64,000 bases of DNA from assembly GCF_016802725.1 (NCBI RefSeq), contig NC_052673.1, positions 8,071,037-8,135,036 of the forward strand. The letters are read 5' to 3'. This document shows positions 1 through 11,254 of this stretch, one piece after another (position 1 is the first letter of the stretch; the number at the start of each line of letters is the position of its first letter). Position numbers and translations under genes: made by a program. Under the pieces are notes generated by a model. The model saw nothing but the letters and a program-made list of their open reading frames with translations, searched no databases and had not been told where the DNA came from. The DNA comes from Solenopsis invicta. Lineage: Eukaryota; Arthropoda; Insecta; Hymenoptera; Formicidae.

Positions 1-134
1 CTTTCACCAATTTTTGTTAAATTAACCAACAAGTTAGTCCATTGGAATTGATCAATCGCATTTGTCATTTTACATAATAGGCAATACGATTGATCAATTC
101 CAATAAATTAATCTGTTCGTTAGCTTAACTAATA
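1..134. mobile_element. MITE family A, left-truncated copy 1
   Basis: Resembles the interior of the complete family A copies at 274-421 and 18821-18967, including the block beginning ttggaattgatcaatcgcat and its inverted partner. The left end is cut by the window edge. Confidence 0.5.
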
Positions 135-272
135 GCGTTTTCGACTGTAGTGGGTTTTAAGCCAAGTTTGTCGCCATTTGCCGGAATTGTCCAATTAAAA
201 CAGACGATTGTCCGTTCTAATTGAATGATTCAAATGGTGACAAACCTGGGTTAAAACCCACAGTCAAAAACG
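135..272. mobile_element. MITE family B, compact copy (138 bases)
   Basis: Terminal inverted repeats of about 45 bases start gcgttttcgactgtagtggg and are mirrored on the right by cccacagtcaaaaacgc. The element sits exactly between two family A pieces. Confidence 0.7.
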
Positions 273-273
273 C

Positions 274-421
274 CACTTGCAGCAATGCCGATTAACTTAA
301 TTGCCGATTAAGTCAACCGTGATTGGTTATTTTTGGTCAATTTTATTTAACGATAAATGCAATTGGTTAATTCCAATAGAAAAATCAGCCGATTAAGTTA
401 ATCGGCATTTTGGTGTAAGTG
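274..421. mobile_element. MITE family A, copy 2 (148 bases)
   Basis: Ends cacttgcagcaatgccgatt and, inverted, cacttacaccaaaatgccga. A second full copy lies at 18821-18967. Confidence 0.75.
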
Positions 422-463
422 GTCCTTAGAATATCGGCCTAGGTGTTTTTTTTAAGGCAATCT

Positions 464-600
464 AAGGCTTGTTTTCTATTCCTGCACTAGACTGCACTGG
501 AACGTTCCTTCTTGCTTTCGCTAACTTTGAAACATCTATCTATTTCATTTTAAGTGTACACTTATTTAGAGAGTTCAGGAACAGAAAACAAACGGCTAGT
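464..600. mobile_element. Short MITE, family J, copy 1
   Basis: About 137 bases with imperfect inverted ends (gcttgttttctattcctgca and its mirror). A near-identical direct copy lies at 1546-1680. Confidence 0.6.
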
Positions 601-832
601 GTGGACACAAGATTCCTTGGACATTTGCACCAAGAGTGCAAGTAGATTAGCGTTTTCGAGTGCAGTGGGTTTTAATCCAACCCGAGTCAGATTAATGATG
701 CCATATATATACTAAAATCATCCAATGAGATCTTAAGGCTGCGTTCTAAAATTTACTGCCAGTACTGAAAAGTTATAATATATGTGAGGTAAACTATAGA
801 TTTTCAGTACTTACAATGAATTTTGAAACACA

Positions 833-1517
833 CTCCGTGATGCCAGCTGTCGGACTACAGATATAACAATTTTGAAGGTGCCATTCGTTTGCTAGTCGTT
901 TGCTAGTGTTTGCATGTTTTTTTTTGTTTTGTTTACATATTAATTAATTTAAACAAAAAATTGAAATTAAAATTTGGACAAATTTAAACAAGTAAAAAGC
1001 CGTTTTAGCCTTTATCTCATGATTTCCTGAATAATTCAGTGTCGAATCGTTTGCTAGTTTCAAATATATAAGCATTATTCTAATTATATTGATAAATAAT
1101 GTAATAATTCATTTATTAATAAATGAGATTTCTATAGTAACTTTAGTCCTAATAACTTTCTAGGCGACTCGATCACCTAGAAAGTTACTAGGGCTAAAGT
1201 TACTATAGAAATCCCATTTATTAATAAAAGAATTTTTACATTATTTATCAAAATAATTAGAATAATACTTATATATTCAAAACTAGCAAACAACTAGCAA
1301 ACGATTTGACACTGAATTATTCAGAAAATCATAAGATAAACGCTAAAACGGCTTTTTACTTGTCCAAATTTGTCCAAATTTTAATTTTAATTTTTCATTT
1401 AAACTAATTAATACGCAAACGAAACAAAAAAACACGCAAACAGTAGCAAACGACTAGCAAACAAATGACACCTTCAAAATTGTTATATCTGTTAGTCCGA
1501 CAGCTGGGGTCATGGAG
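833..1517. mobile_element. Foldback element, arms of about 330 bases
   Basis: Left arm 833-1164 and right arm 1176-1517 are near-perfect inverted copies separated by 11 bases. The 11-base direct repeat tttgaaacaca flanks the element (822-832 and 1519-1529) and looks like a target-site duplication. No coding capacity. Confidence 0.85.
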
Positions 1518-1545
1518 GTTTGAAACACAGCCTAAAATAGAGCAC

Positions 1546-1680
1546 AGGCTTGTTTTCTATTGCTGCATTAGACTGTACTGGAACGTTCCTTCTTGCTTTC
1601 GTTAACTTTCAAACATATATACCTATTTCATTTTAAGTTTACACTAATTCAGGGAGTTCAGGAACAGAAAACAAACGGCA
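1546..1680. mobile_element. Short MITE, family J, copy 2
   Basis: Direct copy of 464-600 with a few substitutions; same imperfect inverted ends. Confidence 0.6.
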
Positions 1681-1701
1681 TGTGACGTCATGAAGCGGAT
1701 T

Positions 1702-1843
1702 AAGCCCGTATCAGACTACGCATTGAAGATTAAAGATTGAAATTTGACCAATCAAAATAAGGAAATTTTAACTCCTTTTATTTTGATTGGCCAAAGCTCA
1801 ATCTTTAATCTTCAATTTTCAATGCGTAGTCTGATACGGGCTT
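1702..1843. mobile_element. Palindromic MITE (142 bases)
   Basis: Starts aagcccgtatcagactacgc and ends with its exact inverse; arms of about 60 bases can be paired almost throughout. Confidence 0.8.
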
Positions 1844-2121
1844 TAGAATCCACTGCATTCGAAAACGCTGTTTTCATTTTTTTTCTAGTCTTAAATCCGG
1901 TATTTATAATCGAATTTATTTCAAGATCATCTTGAGTAATATTTTAAGATGCTAATATGGTTTTCTGATTGATTGATATCTTAAGATAGTACTTGGAAAA
2001 ATATTTTTATATATAAATTATATATAATCATATATAATTGTATATAATTACATATAATTTTTATATATAAATTATATATAATTATATAAAATATGTCCAT
2101 ATTTTAAAATATATATAAATT

Positions 2122-2396
2122 GGCTGCGGTCAATTAGACGCTACAAATACATGTTTCGAAGCATTTGATTAACCAAACGGAACAAAAAGTTTTACAAATT
2201 GACCAATTAAAAGATGTTTTAAAGCATTTACAGCATCAACTTGATTGCATTCTCATTATGGCTGCGGTTTATATTTGATACTATACAAATATCTCAAAGC
2301 GTTTGATTAACCAATCGGAACAAAGAATTTTACAAATTGATCAATCAGTGTTTCGAAGCATTTGTAGGGTCAAGTGGACCGTAGCTTATACATATT
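2122..2396. repeat. Two tandem copies of family I repeat
   Basis: Two diverged units of about 130 bases (2122-2255 and 2259-2396) share the blocks tttcgaagcatttgattaac and ttttacaaattga. A third unit lies at 31072-31184. Confidence 0.6.
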
Positions 2397-2399
2397 TTA

Positions 2400-5300
2400 A
2401 ATATTATATATATTGGAATTCGTATTATACAGAATTTACCGTATATGAAAGTTATTCGCATATTTTCCAGAATATGACCGCAGACTCATGACGATTTCAA
2501 GTTCAGCACGATCCATCCCAATCAATACAATTTATAACTGCTATAATTTGGGGAATCAGCTCGATGCATGGGTAAAGATGCTAAAATTGGAAGTAATTTT
2601 TATATTTCTTATATTTTATTTTATTAATATATTTGCACGATATTTGTAGTTTTTAACTTTTTATTAATAAAGGTATATGATTTTTATTATTATAGAAATG
2701 CATCCATGTGTGTGTATGTGTATATATATATATAGTTTTAAAAAATATATAAAGATGTAATTTTTACTTTTCACCACTAAATTTGTATTAAAATTCATTA
2801 AATTTACAGAATTGAAGCCATCTTTATTGAAAATCTCATATCCGCTAATTTTATATCATAAAAATAAGTTTTTATGCTGCAAAATTAACATTTAAATTAT
2901 AAATCCAAATCAATAAAACATTTTTTTAATAAAAACATGATCCTTTAACTTTAATTTCTTTTAAATCAATTCTCTATGATTTTTAATAAAGTTATGATTT
3001 TTGAAAAATTATGCCTGAATTATCCATAACTTTGTTCACATATTTGTCAAAATTACATAGTTTCACCAAATGTTACTGCTACTTTTTAATCATATACTAG
3101 AAGGTTGAAACTAAAATTACGATTAAAAATCATTGCATTACGGTATTCCTTTTAATAGAAGCGTAAAACTCGAGTGACTCCAGGATGGCTAGTGAGGAAC
3201 AAAAAATTACGATGGCTAACAAGTATTAAAATAATTCAAGAGAGGTCAGTTAATTATTTCGACAAGACGAATGACGTAACGAGGATAATAATTACAGTTT
3301 TTGTATTTATTTGACATTTTCTCTTTCTCGACTTCACGTAATATAATATTCAGTAACTTTGTTTATATACAAGTCATCGACCCACAGTGCACAGACTAAA
3401 CGTACTTTAGCGTTTACTCGGGAATCGATTTATTTACAAAAATGTGTCTTCAAGTTACGGAACAATCTTTAAGTTCGCAAATGCATCGGATCTCGTTCGC
3501 AAATATTTTCCAGTTAATAAAAGCAGAAATGTAATTACTGCAATTGCGTCTTATAAAAAGATCGCGCTAATGCTTCCTCGCGCATCTCGATTAGAATTTC
3601 TTCACTTTGCCTCTGTTCTTCTATCAAATATTGGTTAACAAGCTTCGCCCTCATCCAAGAAACGTGAAATTAAATTGAAATGCAATGTTGTTAAAACATA
3701 GCAATCCTTTTGTCTCAAAAGAGTAGAAATCGCTACCACCAAGTCAACAAATGTTACATTCAAAAACGCGGAATTTCGAAGAACGTCCAAAGAAATTTCG
3801 ATTTCAATACTAGAAAGACCGGCTTTTGGCTTTAACCATTTCCGGATAATTTAAAGATAAACATTAAACATAAAAAAAATAGAAATAAAAATAAAATTGC
3901 AAGTCAAAACGAATGTAAAATAACAAAGTCATAAAGCCGTTTAAATTAGAATTATCTTAATCATTTAAAATATGCGCGCGACAATTTTTACGGTCGTTCT
4001 AGTATTAAGAGTATCTTTTAATCATGCCAATTGAATTTTTAAAGTGAATGTTAAATAAATTTCATTAAAAAATATTTCCTCAACTAGAGTTTTGTTGAAA
4101 GTATCTATTGAGGAACTATTTTTTTTACACACAATAGATGTCTTTTTTTACTTCGGTATATCGCACGTGTAGTAAAATAACGTTAGCACAGTAATCGGAA
4201 TTCCAATCTTCTCTCTTTTCGATGATACTTGCATTCAGATATCACGGTCTAATGACTTAAATTTCTTTTACTTTTTGTTTTAATGCGCTTTGTACGCTCA
4301 TGCTTTGGACGCTTGAGATAAATTTATGATGATAAATCAGTTCAAGATACAATTTGAAAAATTGCCATCAATACGTCAGATGAGAAAATGTATCGACAAA
4401 TAGAAATGCTATAAAAACAAAACTTCTTTTTTTTCTTCGTCGCACGTATGTACAAGTATTTGTACCATATAATGCATTTCTTTCGAACCTACGAATGCGA
4501 CGAGTACATTTGGCGTAACGTTAGAGTCCCACAAGCAATCTTGCATTTTTCGAAATTTCGCGAATTGTAAAATTTATGAATGTCATTGCGAATAGTTCAT
4601 GTGTATTATTTCGTAATTGTCATCTACGTGCAAATTATTTTCGACATTCATCTTATCATATTATATTATAATGTATATGTATAAAATATGTTCTACATAT
4701 TTTATATATATTTTATCAAATATAATACAATATATACGTATATAGTTGATATATATAATATGCATATAATTCAACATATGCTTATATATCAGTTAAGAAT
4801 CTAGTTGATTGTTGAATGTAAATGAATGTTACAAATAGAACTTGTATGCATTTGAAGATAAGCTCTGTCTCTCTTATAAAATATTATCATACAAAGAATA
4901 TTTCTTATATATAGGATAACAAGCGTACAAGAGATCAGCAAGATCCAATGGCGAGAGTAAATATGTGAATGCAGATTAATGTGGCACTGACGTAAATAAT
5001 GTTTACCTAAAATATTTTTATCACACAATATTTATCGAAATTATAGTGCTTACAGTACTATTAGGACATTTTGTCGTAATAACATGTACCACGCAAACCT
5101 GAGTTCATATAATGTTTCATCTGCAAGCACAAAATAATTATGAAAATAAACGTTATTTCCCTCCTGGGATTTCAAATGTGTAAACTTGCTTCATGTTCCT
5201 TATTACAACTTTCTATACAGTTATACGCAATAATAAAAAGAAGATTAGCATATGCAAGTAAATTATGAATCAATATTTAAAAATTAAAATAGGTAACTTG

Positions 5301-5437
5301 TTTATATAAATGTTAAACAATTAATAAAAAAAAAGATAAATATTCTCTTCCAATAAAATACTTGTTTTGTTTTTTTCCTTTTTCTTAAATATAAAATATC
5401 ATGCAAATTATTTTGGCTCTCAAGCTGTAATTCTCAA
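2400..5437. other. No gene seen; AT-rich 3' flank of 4E-T
   Basis: AT-rich DNA with short simple repeats (TA and TG runs near 2713-2740 and 4680-4790). Open frames here are short and not protein-like. Some may be long 3' UTR of 4E-T, whose true end cannot be placed. Confidence 0.5.
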
Positions 5438-5900
5438 GGCTCCTGACTTCTCGCGCAGCCATATTGAGATTGTGACATCATAAAATAACACATAAAAATT
5501 TCATCTGTGGCATTTATAAACAGAATTTGAATAAAACAGAATAAGATTGTTTTAAAGCATTTGTAGAAATGGGCCTCGACCATCTTTTTTTCCTCTGACA
5601 GTAACTAGTTGTAAAAAGCACATAAAATAAAGCCTATTCACGAAACACACGAACAACTGTTGAAAAATATGCTTTTATGTATAAAATTAAAAAATAACTT
5701 TTACTTGCCACCTATTTTTACGAATTTGATAAATATGAGACAAGTCACATTTTTACAATAAAACACGTAATAACGAAATAACATGCAAGACAAAATTTCG
5801 TCATCAACCTGTCACATTTCACGTGTATTAATTTTAATTTTTTTCATAATACTATGTCGCCATCGTCAATGTAGAATTCTCGGCTGAGGAATCAAGAGCC
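5438..5900. mobile_element. TTAA-type MITE family C, older copy (463 bases)
   Basis: Begins ggctcctgacttctcgcg and ends cggctgaggaatcaagagcc, inverted to each other. Flanks TCAA and CTAA are one change each from TTAA. The interior matches the copy at 35626-36308 but has only one unit of the internal repeat. Confidence 0.75.
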
Positions 5901-7335
5901 CTAAAGGTTATAAAATATAATTGCATGAACCATGAAAAAAGAAAAATGCAATTATTCGCGCATGAGACTCTAATGTACAGTTAAATAGTAAACAATATTA
6001 TCACCCTTTGAAATATAAGATTATCTCCTTTCGAAATATAACTTTTAATAGAAATCATCGTTTTAAAATTGGTTTCATACATATATATATATCCTTTTTA
6101 CGTAATTATATGGAAATTGTAATCTTGAGATAACAATTACATGGAAAGCAAATGCATGTTAGCAACAGTATTCACGTCGATTGAAATTCTCAAAAACATC
6201 TTGTTTAATTTGATTCCCTTGGCGGGTGGAATGTGCTCAGTTTCTTTAATTAATTCTGCGAATAATTTTTTTATTATTTTCCGAGCTTTTTTATTAAGAA
6301 ACAGTTGTGTCTATGTATCACTTTCGATCAGGATAATGACATTACACTCTCACGCGCTCTTCTACACACGAGAAGTATATATTATATATTTATTTTTGTA
6401 ATATATGTATGACTTGATGTCACATACTCATCGTTTTATTTCGTACGCTTTCGTATTAATAAGGTCGCATTGTTTGTAGTAATACGAATAGAATATTAAA
6501 TACGACACCACCACTTTGTGTAAGTAATTGTAATCAGGTGCTATCTTGCAGTTTACAAATTCGAAGGATCCGCGTATTATTTGCCTAAGGGTCTTTGCAA
6601 GTCCCATCGTAAATAAGCAAGCGCGACGTATTCTATAAATAATACTAGATTAAACGTATTGACTATCTAGTTCTTATTCTTGTTGGCGACAATATAAGTT
6701 TTTATGTTAGACACATATATAGTATATAGACAATATTTTCACACTTGCTGACAGCAGCAAAAATATCGTTTTGCTTTGTTCCGAATTCAAGGAACGTAAT
6801 CGTGCAATGGTGCTTTTAGTACTTATGAATCATTACAAAATACAGCCACAGTATATCCTCATATCTGTTAATGATCAACAAAAAAATAAGGACTTGATAC
6901 AAATATACTTGGAATAAAAACATATAGAAATTAATTATTCAAAAGTCACCAGGTAATTTTCAGATTCTTGCTAGATAATGAAACAGGAACACATAAGAAA
7001 CTTGCAGTCCTATCTTAGGCAAATAGATCTTATCGTGTGTTGTTATTTAGAAAGTACGCAGATGAAGCTCTAACAGCTCATTATATAATCAACAATAAGA
7101 ATTTTCTTTTTTTTTCAGTCTTATAAACAATACGTCGTTTTCATATAGAAAGCTGTCCGCTTTTTCTTCTAACGCTTCGTTCTTAATATCATATACTAGT
7201 CTGTACATTTGTTGTGATTTCTAAACAACATTCTGCGAAACTTGGAAAAATGGCTTTACAAACGATATCAGCAATTATTTTCGGCGAAAGAAGATCTTTC
7301 GAAAAAGAAGTACCATCCAACCAATTAATCTATTC
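5901..7335. other. No gene seen
   Basis: AT-rich intergenic DNA between the TTAA element and the small open frame downstream of 4E-T. No element ends or convincing coding frames were recognised. Confidence 0.4.
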
Positions 7336-7581
7336 CTAATCAAAATACATGGCGTTACTTCGATAAACCTCTTGTCGATACGAAGACTCGATAAAAAGAT
7401 CTATGTAGGCGAGCACCATTTTATAATTTAGCGGCGTGTATCCAGCATCCATGTAGGGGATGTTACACAGGTGCTTCGGACGTAAAAGGAAATGTACGAA
7501 GAATACCGATTCTCCGACCAGTAGTAGCGTTACCAATGCAATTTTGCGCTTGTAAAATTGAAACGTAATTCGAGTACAATG
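7336..7581 (-). other. Unidentified open frame just downstream of 4E-T, with a membrane-anchor-like segment
   Basis: About 80 codons stay open from just after an in-frame TGA (7582-7584) to TAG at 7336, in a different frame from 4E-T. There is no ATG near the front. The translation looks protein-like: a basic tail (YKRK), a hydrophobic run of about 18 residues (ALVTLLLVGESVFFVHFLL), then a mixed polar tail ending NAMYFD. This resembles a type II signal anchor. A possible 3' splice site (ttacaag) lies directly before the basic tail, so it could be a last exon whose start lies elsewhere, an alternative end of 4E-T transcripts, or chance. No family was recognised. Confidence 0.3.
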
Positions 7582-7586
7582 TCACT

Positions 7587-10500
7587 TTAGTTATGCACTA
7601 TGGTTGATGCATGTTGAAGTCTCTCAAGCTCTTCCAATGAAAGGACGTTCGTTTGTGCAAGCTCTGGAAGCTTACCAGCCCGAGCTTGAGCGAGAAGTTC
7701 CGGACTGAACCACCGCGCTAGTTGATTGGATGTTGGTGAAAGGTCACCTCCGTTACTGCCAACAAATCCGAGGCCTGGTGAATGTTGACGACCAACAGCC
7801 ATGTTCAATTGTTGCGATCGCATCGCCCGTCCATCTGCAAATATAATATCATTATTGTAACAAACATTGTTTAAATAACAAAGGCAATTATTATTGTTAT
7901 GTATACAATTGTCAGACAAGATAAAAAGTTTAATGATATTTTTTATATAATTCGAGAGTACTGTTATAAAATTCTTTCTAGTGTAGAGCATTCCAATGTA
8001 GGTAAAATTGTTTACTTAATTTAATCCAAAAAAGGATAAATGATGTCAAGGCAGGATTAAACAAAGGAGAGAGCTAAGATAGTTTATTTTTCCAATTTCT
8101 GAACATCGTTGCATGCAATTTGATTTGGGAGAGGAGAAACACCTGAAAATCAATGTAAATGGAATAGGGAGGGATTATGAGCTTAATAAATATCGATATG
8201 TAAAGGGAGAAGTCACGAGAATTATTCGCTTTGTTAGAAATTATTTCAAAATACTCAAATAGCTTGTATTTCATCAAATCACATTACCTGTGCGATTAGA
8301 ATTATAGTTTTGGCTCATGACAAGTTGCATCGGCGTATTTACAGCTCTCTGCGGCGGTTGTTGTTGCATGTTAACGGTTCCATGCGGTGGTTGTGGTTGT
8401 TGCACATTAGCGAGATGCGTTGGGACTTGCTGCGTTTTCATCTGAGTATTCATAGGATTCGCTCTCTGATTCATAATTGAGTTTTGTGCCATATTGTATT
8501 GTGGAACATTATGATGCGGTAACGAAGTTGCCATTGTGTGTTTAGATCGTGCTGGATTGCCATAAACATTCGGAACTGTTCTATGCTGTTGTTGAAATTC
8601 CGCATTTCCTGTATTATATTGGAACTGATTGCCACTTGCATTATTATTATTACCGCCTTTTACTATAGGTCGACCTAAAATTAGAATTTTTGTGACATTA
8701 TTATTAAGGTCCAAGATAAACTTCGGTTTCATAAAACTTAAGAATAAAACTTTCACAATAAAAAAATTTCTTTATAAATTTTATGGAAGATAAAAAGAAA
8801 AAAACTTGCCTGGATGTTGTTTAAGCGATGGATTCGACCATGTTGATTGAACAGGAGGTTGTGATCGCAATGCGGTGTGTCTTGAGAGAGCTCCCTGTGC
8901 AAGTAACTGAACCGCAGCCGACTGCATTTGTTGCATCTGAGAAGCTTGAGTTTGTGTAGACAATTTGGATGGCTCATTGCTGTTCCCTGTATCCAGATAT
9001 ACAAGTAATTTTACAATGACAAAAAATTACATAACTTTAAAATTGAATATTTGATATAAATATAAATGTTTTCTTAATATTATACTTTTTTTATCCTCAA
9101 AAAATTAAAGTCTAGTAATATAAATATCAAATATTTAACATTTTTGACGAAATTAAAAGCTAAAATTTATGTTACTTTCATGTAATAATATGTAATATAT
9201 ATGTAATATATATGTATATATACATTTGTAAATCAATATTTATTAAATATTATTTATATTATTCATTTTTCTATTATTTTTTATAAATTTCTTATAAATT
9301 ATCTTATCTCAATTATTTTTATATATTACTATTAAAATTATATTTCGTAAATACAACATTAACTGTAATGATTTTATAAGAATGAATGTAGCTGTCACTT
9401 ACATATTTATTTATTTTCTGTAAAGCATGTAATTTTGGCAAGTACAAGGATCAAGCAATAATATGGTATAATTAAAAAAAAAATATAAAAAATAAATTCA
9501 TATATTGATGAAAAAGTGCAACATTAAAAATAGGATAAAAAAATGTGAGCGTGTGTAAAAAAAAAAGAAAAGTTAAAGCAGATGAGACAGGATCAAAATA
9601 AAGCCTTTTATTATAAAAAAAAAAACTATTTTAACATACTATTCAAAAATGTAATAAATCTATGTTAAGAAATGAAGAGTTTATTTTATAAAGCGCTTTT
9701 TATCACATATAAAATAAAAACATTTCAAAATATCTATCATATTAAAGATATTTTTTAAGCTTCTAAAGCATCACGAATAAAAAAAATAAACTAATAAAAT
9801 GAACAAACAAAATAGCTGCTTTTCATTATAACGCAAAAATAATAGAAAGAAAAATGTAGCGCTAAACAACAATTAAGAATTCACTTTTATGAAATATCAA
9901 AATACACTTTATCAAACTCCTCATCCATGTAACAGCACAATTAGATATTTTCACCGGTTGTGAGTAAAGTAGCATTTTGCAAATCAACGTTCTTTATTTT
10001 GTCTGATGCTGTAGATGTAGTCGTTTTATTTTCCTCTACCAACGTTTCTAATTTAGATGTTTTTCTTAGTACTTCATTAAGCAAGACATAATCATTATTG
10101 TTGGTATCATTATCAACATCTACTGCATTAGACTTTGTTATTTTTGCATCGTCGTTTGCATTTTTATTAACATCAAGGAAAATCTTTTCCTTCGTAGTGC
10201 TAACTTTCAAATTATCTTCTGTGTCTTTTTTCTGCTGTAACGAATGTTTAGTCTTTAATGCCGATTCTTCTGTATCAATATTGTTATTTGCATGATTAGT
10301 TATGGCAGAATGCAGGAAGATCATTTTGAGAGTTTCATTTTGCACCTGATTGACAGAATCAGAAAACTTTGAGAGATTAATGGAAGAAGCAGAGGTGTGC
10401 ATCTGATTATTTTGAGATATACGAGAATTAACATTTCCATTAATTGTAGGAGTGATAGAAGAGGTCGTTTCTAATTGGCATAATTGATTCGCACCGTCAG

Positions 10501-11213
10501 GTTCCTTATCAGCAGTCATTTTACGTAAAACGGACGTTGGAGTGAAAGCAAGCGGACTCGCTGTTTGCTTAGCTGGCGAGTTAACAGGACTCGATGCGCG
10601 CTGTTGCTGAACTTGTTGCTGCTGCTGTTGTTGCTGCTGCTGATCTTGTCGCTTACGGAAATTCTCACGCTGTTCCTCCAATTTTTTCTTGATTAAAGCA
10701 TTTTGCATTATAGACTGAGTATGCATAACGATCTCCCTTGGCGATGGTACTCTGTGCGGTATCACTGTTAAATAATAATGATAATGGTAATAATAATCAT
10801 TTACGTACATATTTTTGATTTTTTAACTTCATAAATATTACCTAACATATAACTTAAATTAAAATAACTTATCAAATGATATTACACATGTAGTCCTTTT
10901 CTCATCAAACTTTAATCAAAAATATTTTTTATAAGAAAGATTAATAAAAAATTTTAAAACAAAGTTTATTGTATTTACTGTATTACCTGGATGTTGCACT
11001 GTTAAAGTACTAGGACTAGCTGTTAAATTTGGCGATATTATCGGAGGTGGACAATAAGCTGCATTCCAAATACAGAACAAAAAATCGTTCATTTTGATTC
11101 AAAAATTGAAGTTTTTAAATTTTTATTTACCTTTACGAAAAAATAAGGGAAAATTAGAAAAAATGATTAGCATGTAAAATGTTTTACCGTTATTCATAGG
11201 AGATGGAATCCTC

Positions 11214-11254
<41 letters not shown>

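Larger units (their letters stand above)
650..1868. mobile_element. Composite nest bounded by family B inverted ends
   Basis: The left end gcgttttcgagtgcagtggg at 650 and the right end ccactgcattcgaaaacgc at 1850-1868 are the inverted ends of family B. Between them lie a 685-base foldback, a family J copy and a 142-base palindrome, as if later elements had inserted into one family B copy. Two independent B ends facing each other would look the same. Confidence 0.5.

Noticed and set aside
3444..3638. 64-codon open frame
   Set aside because: No neighbouring splice sites, no recognisable motif, typical chance length; the apparent start is not a convincing ATG.
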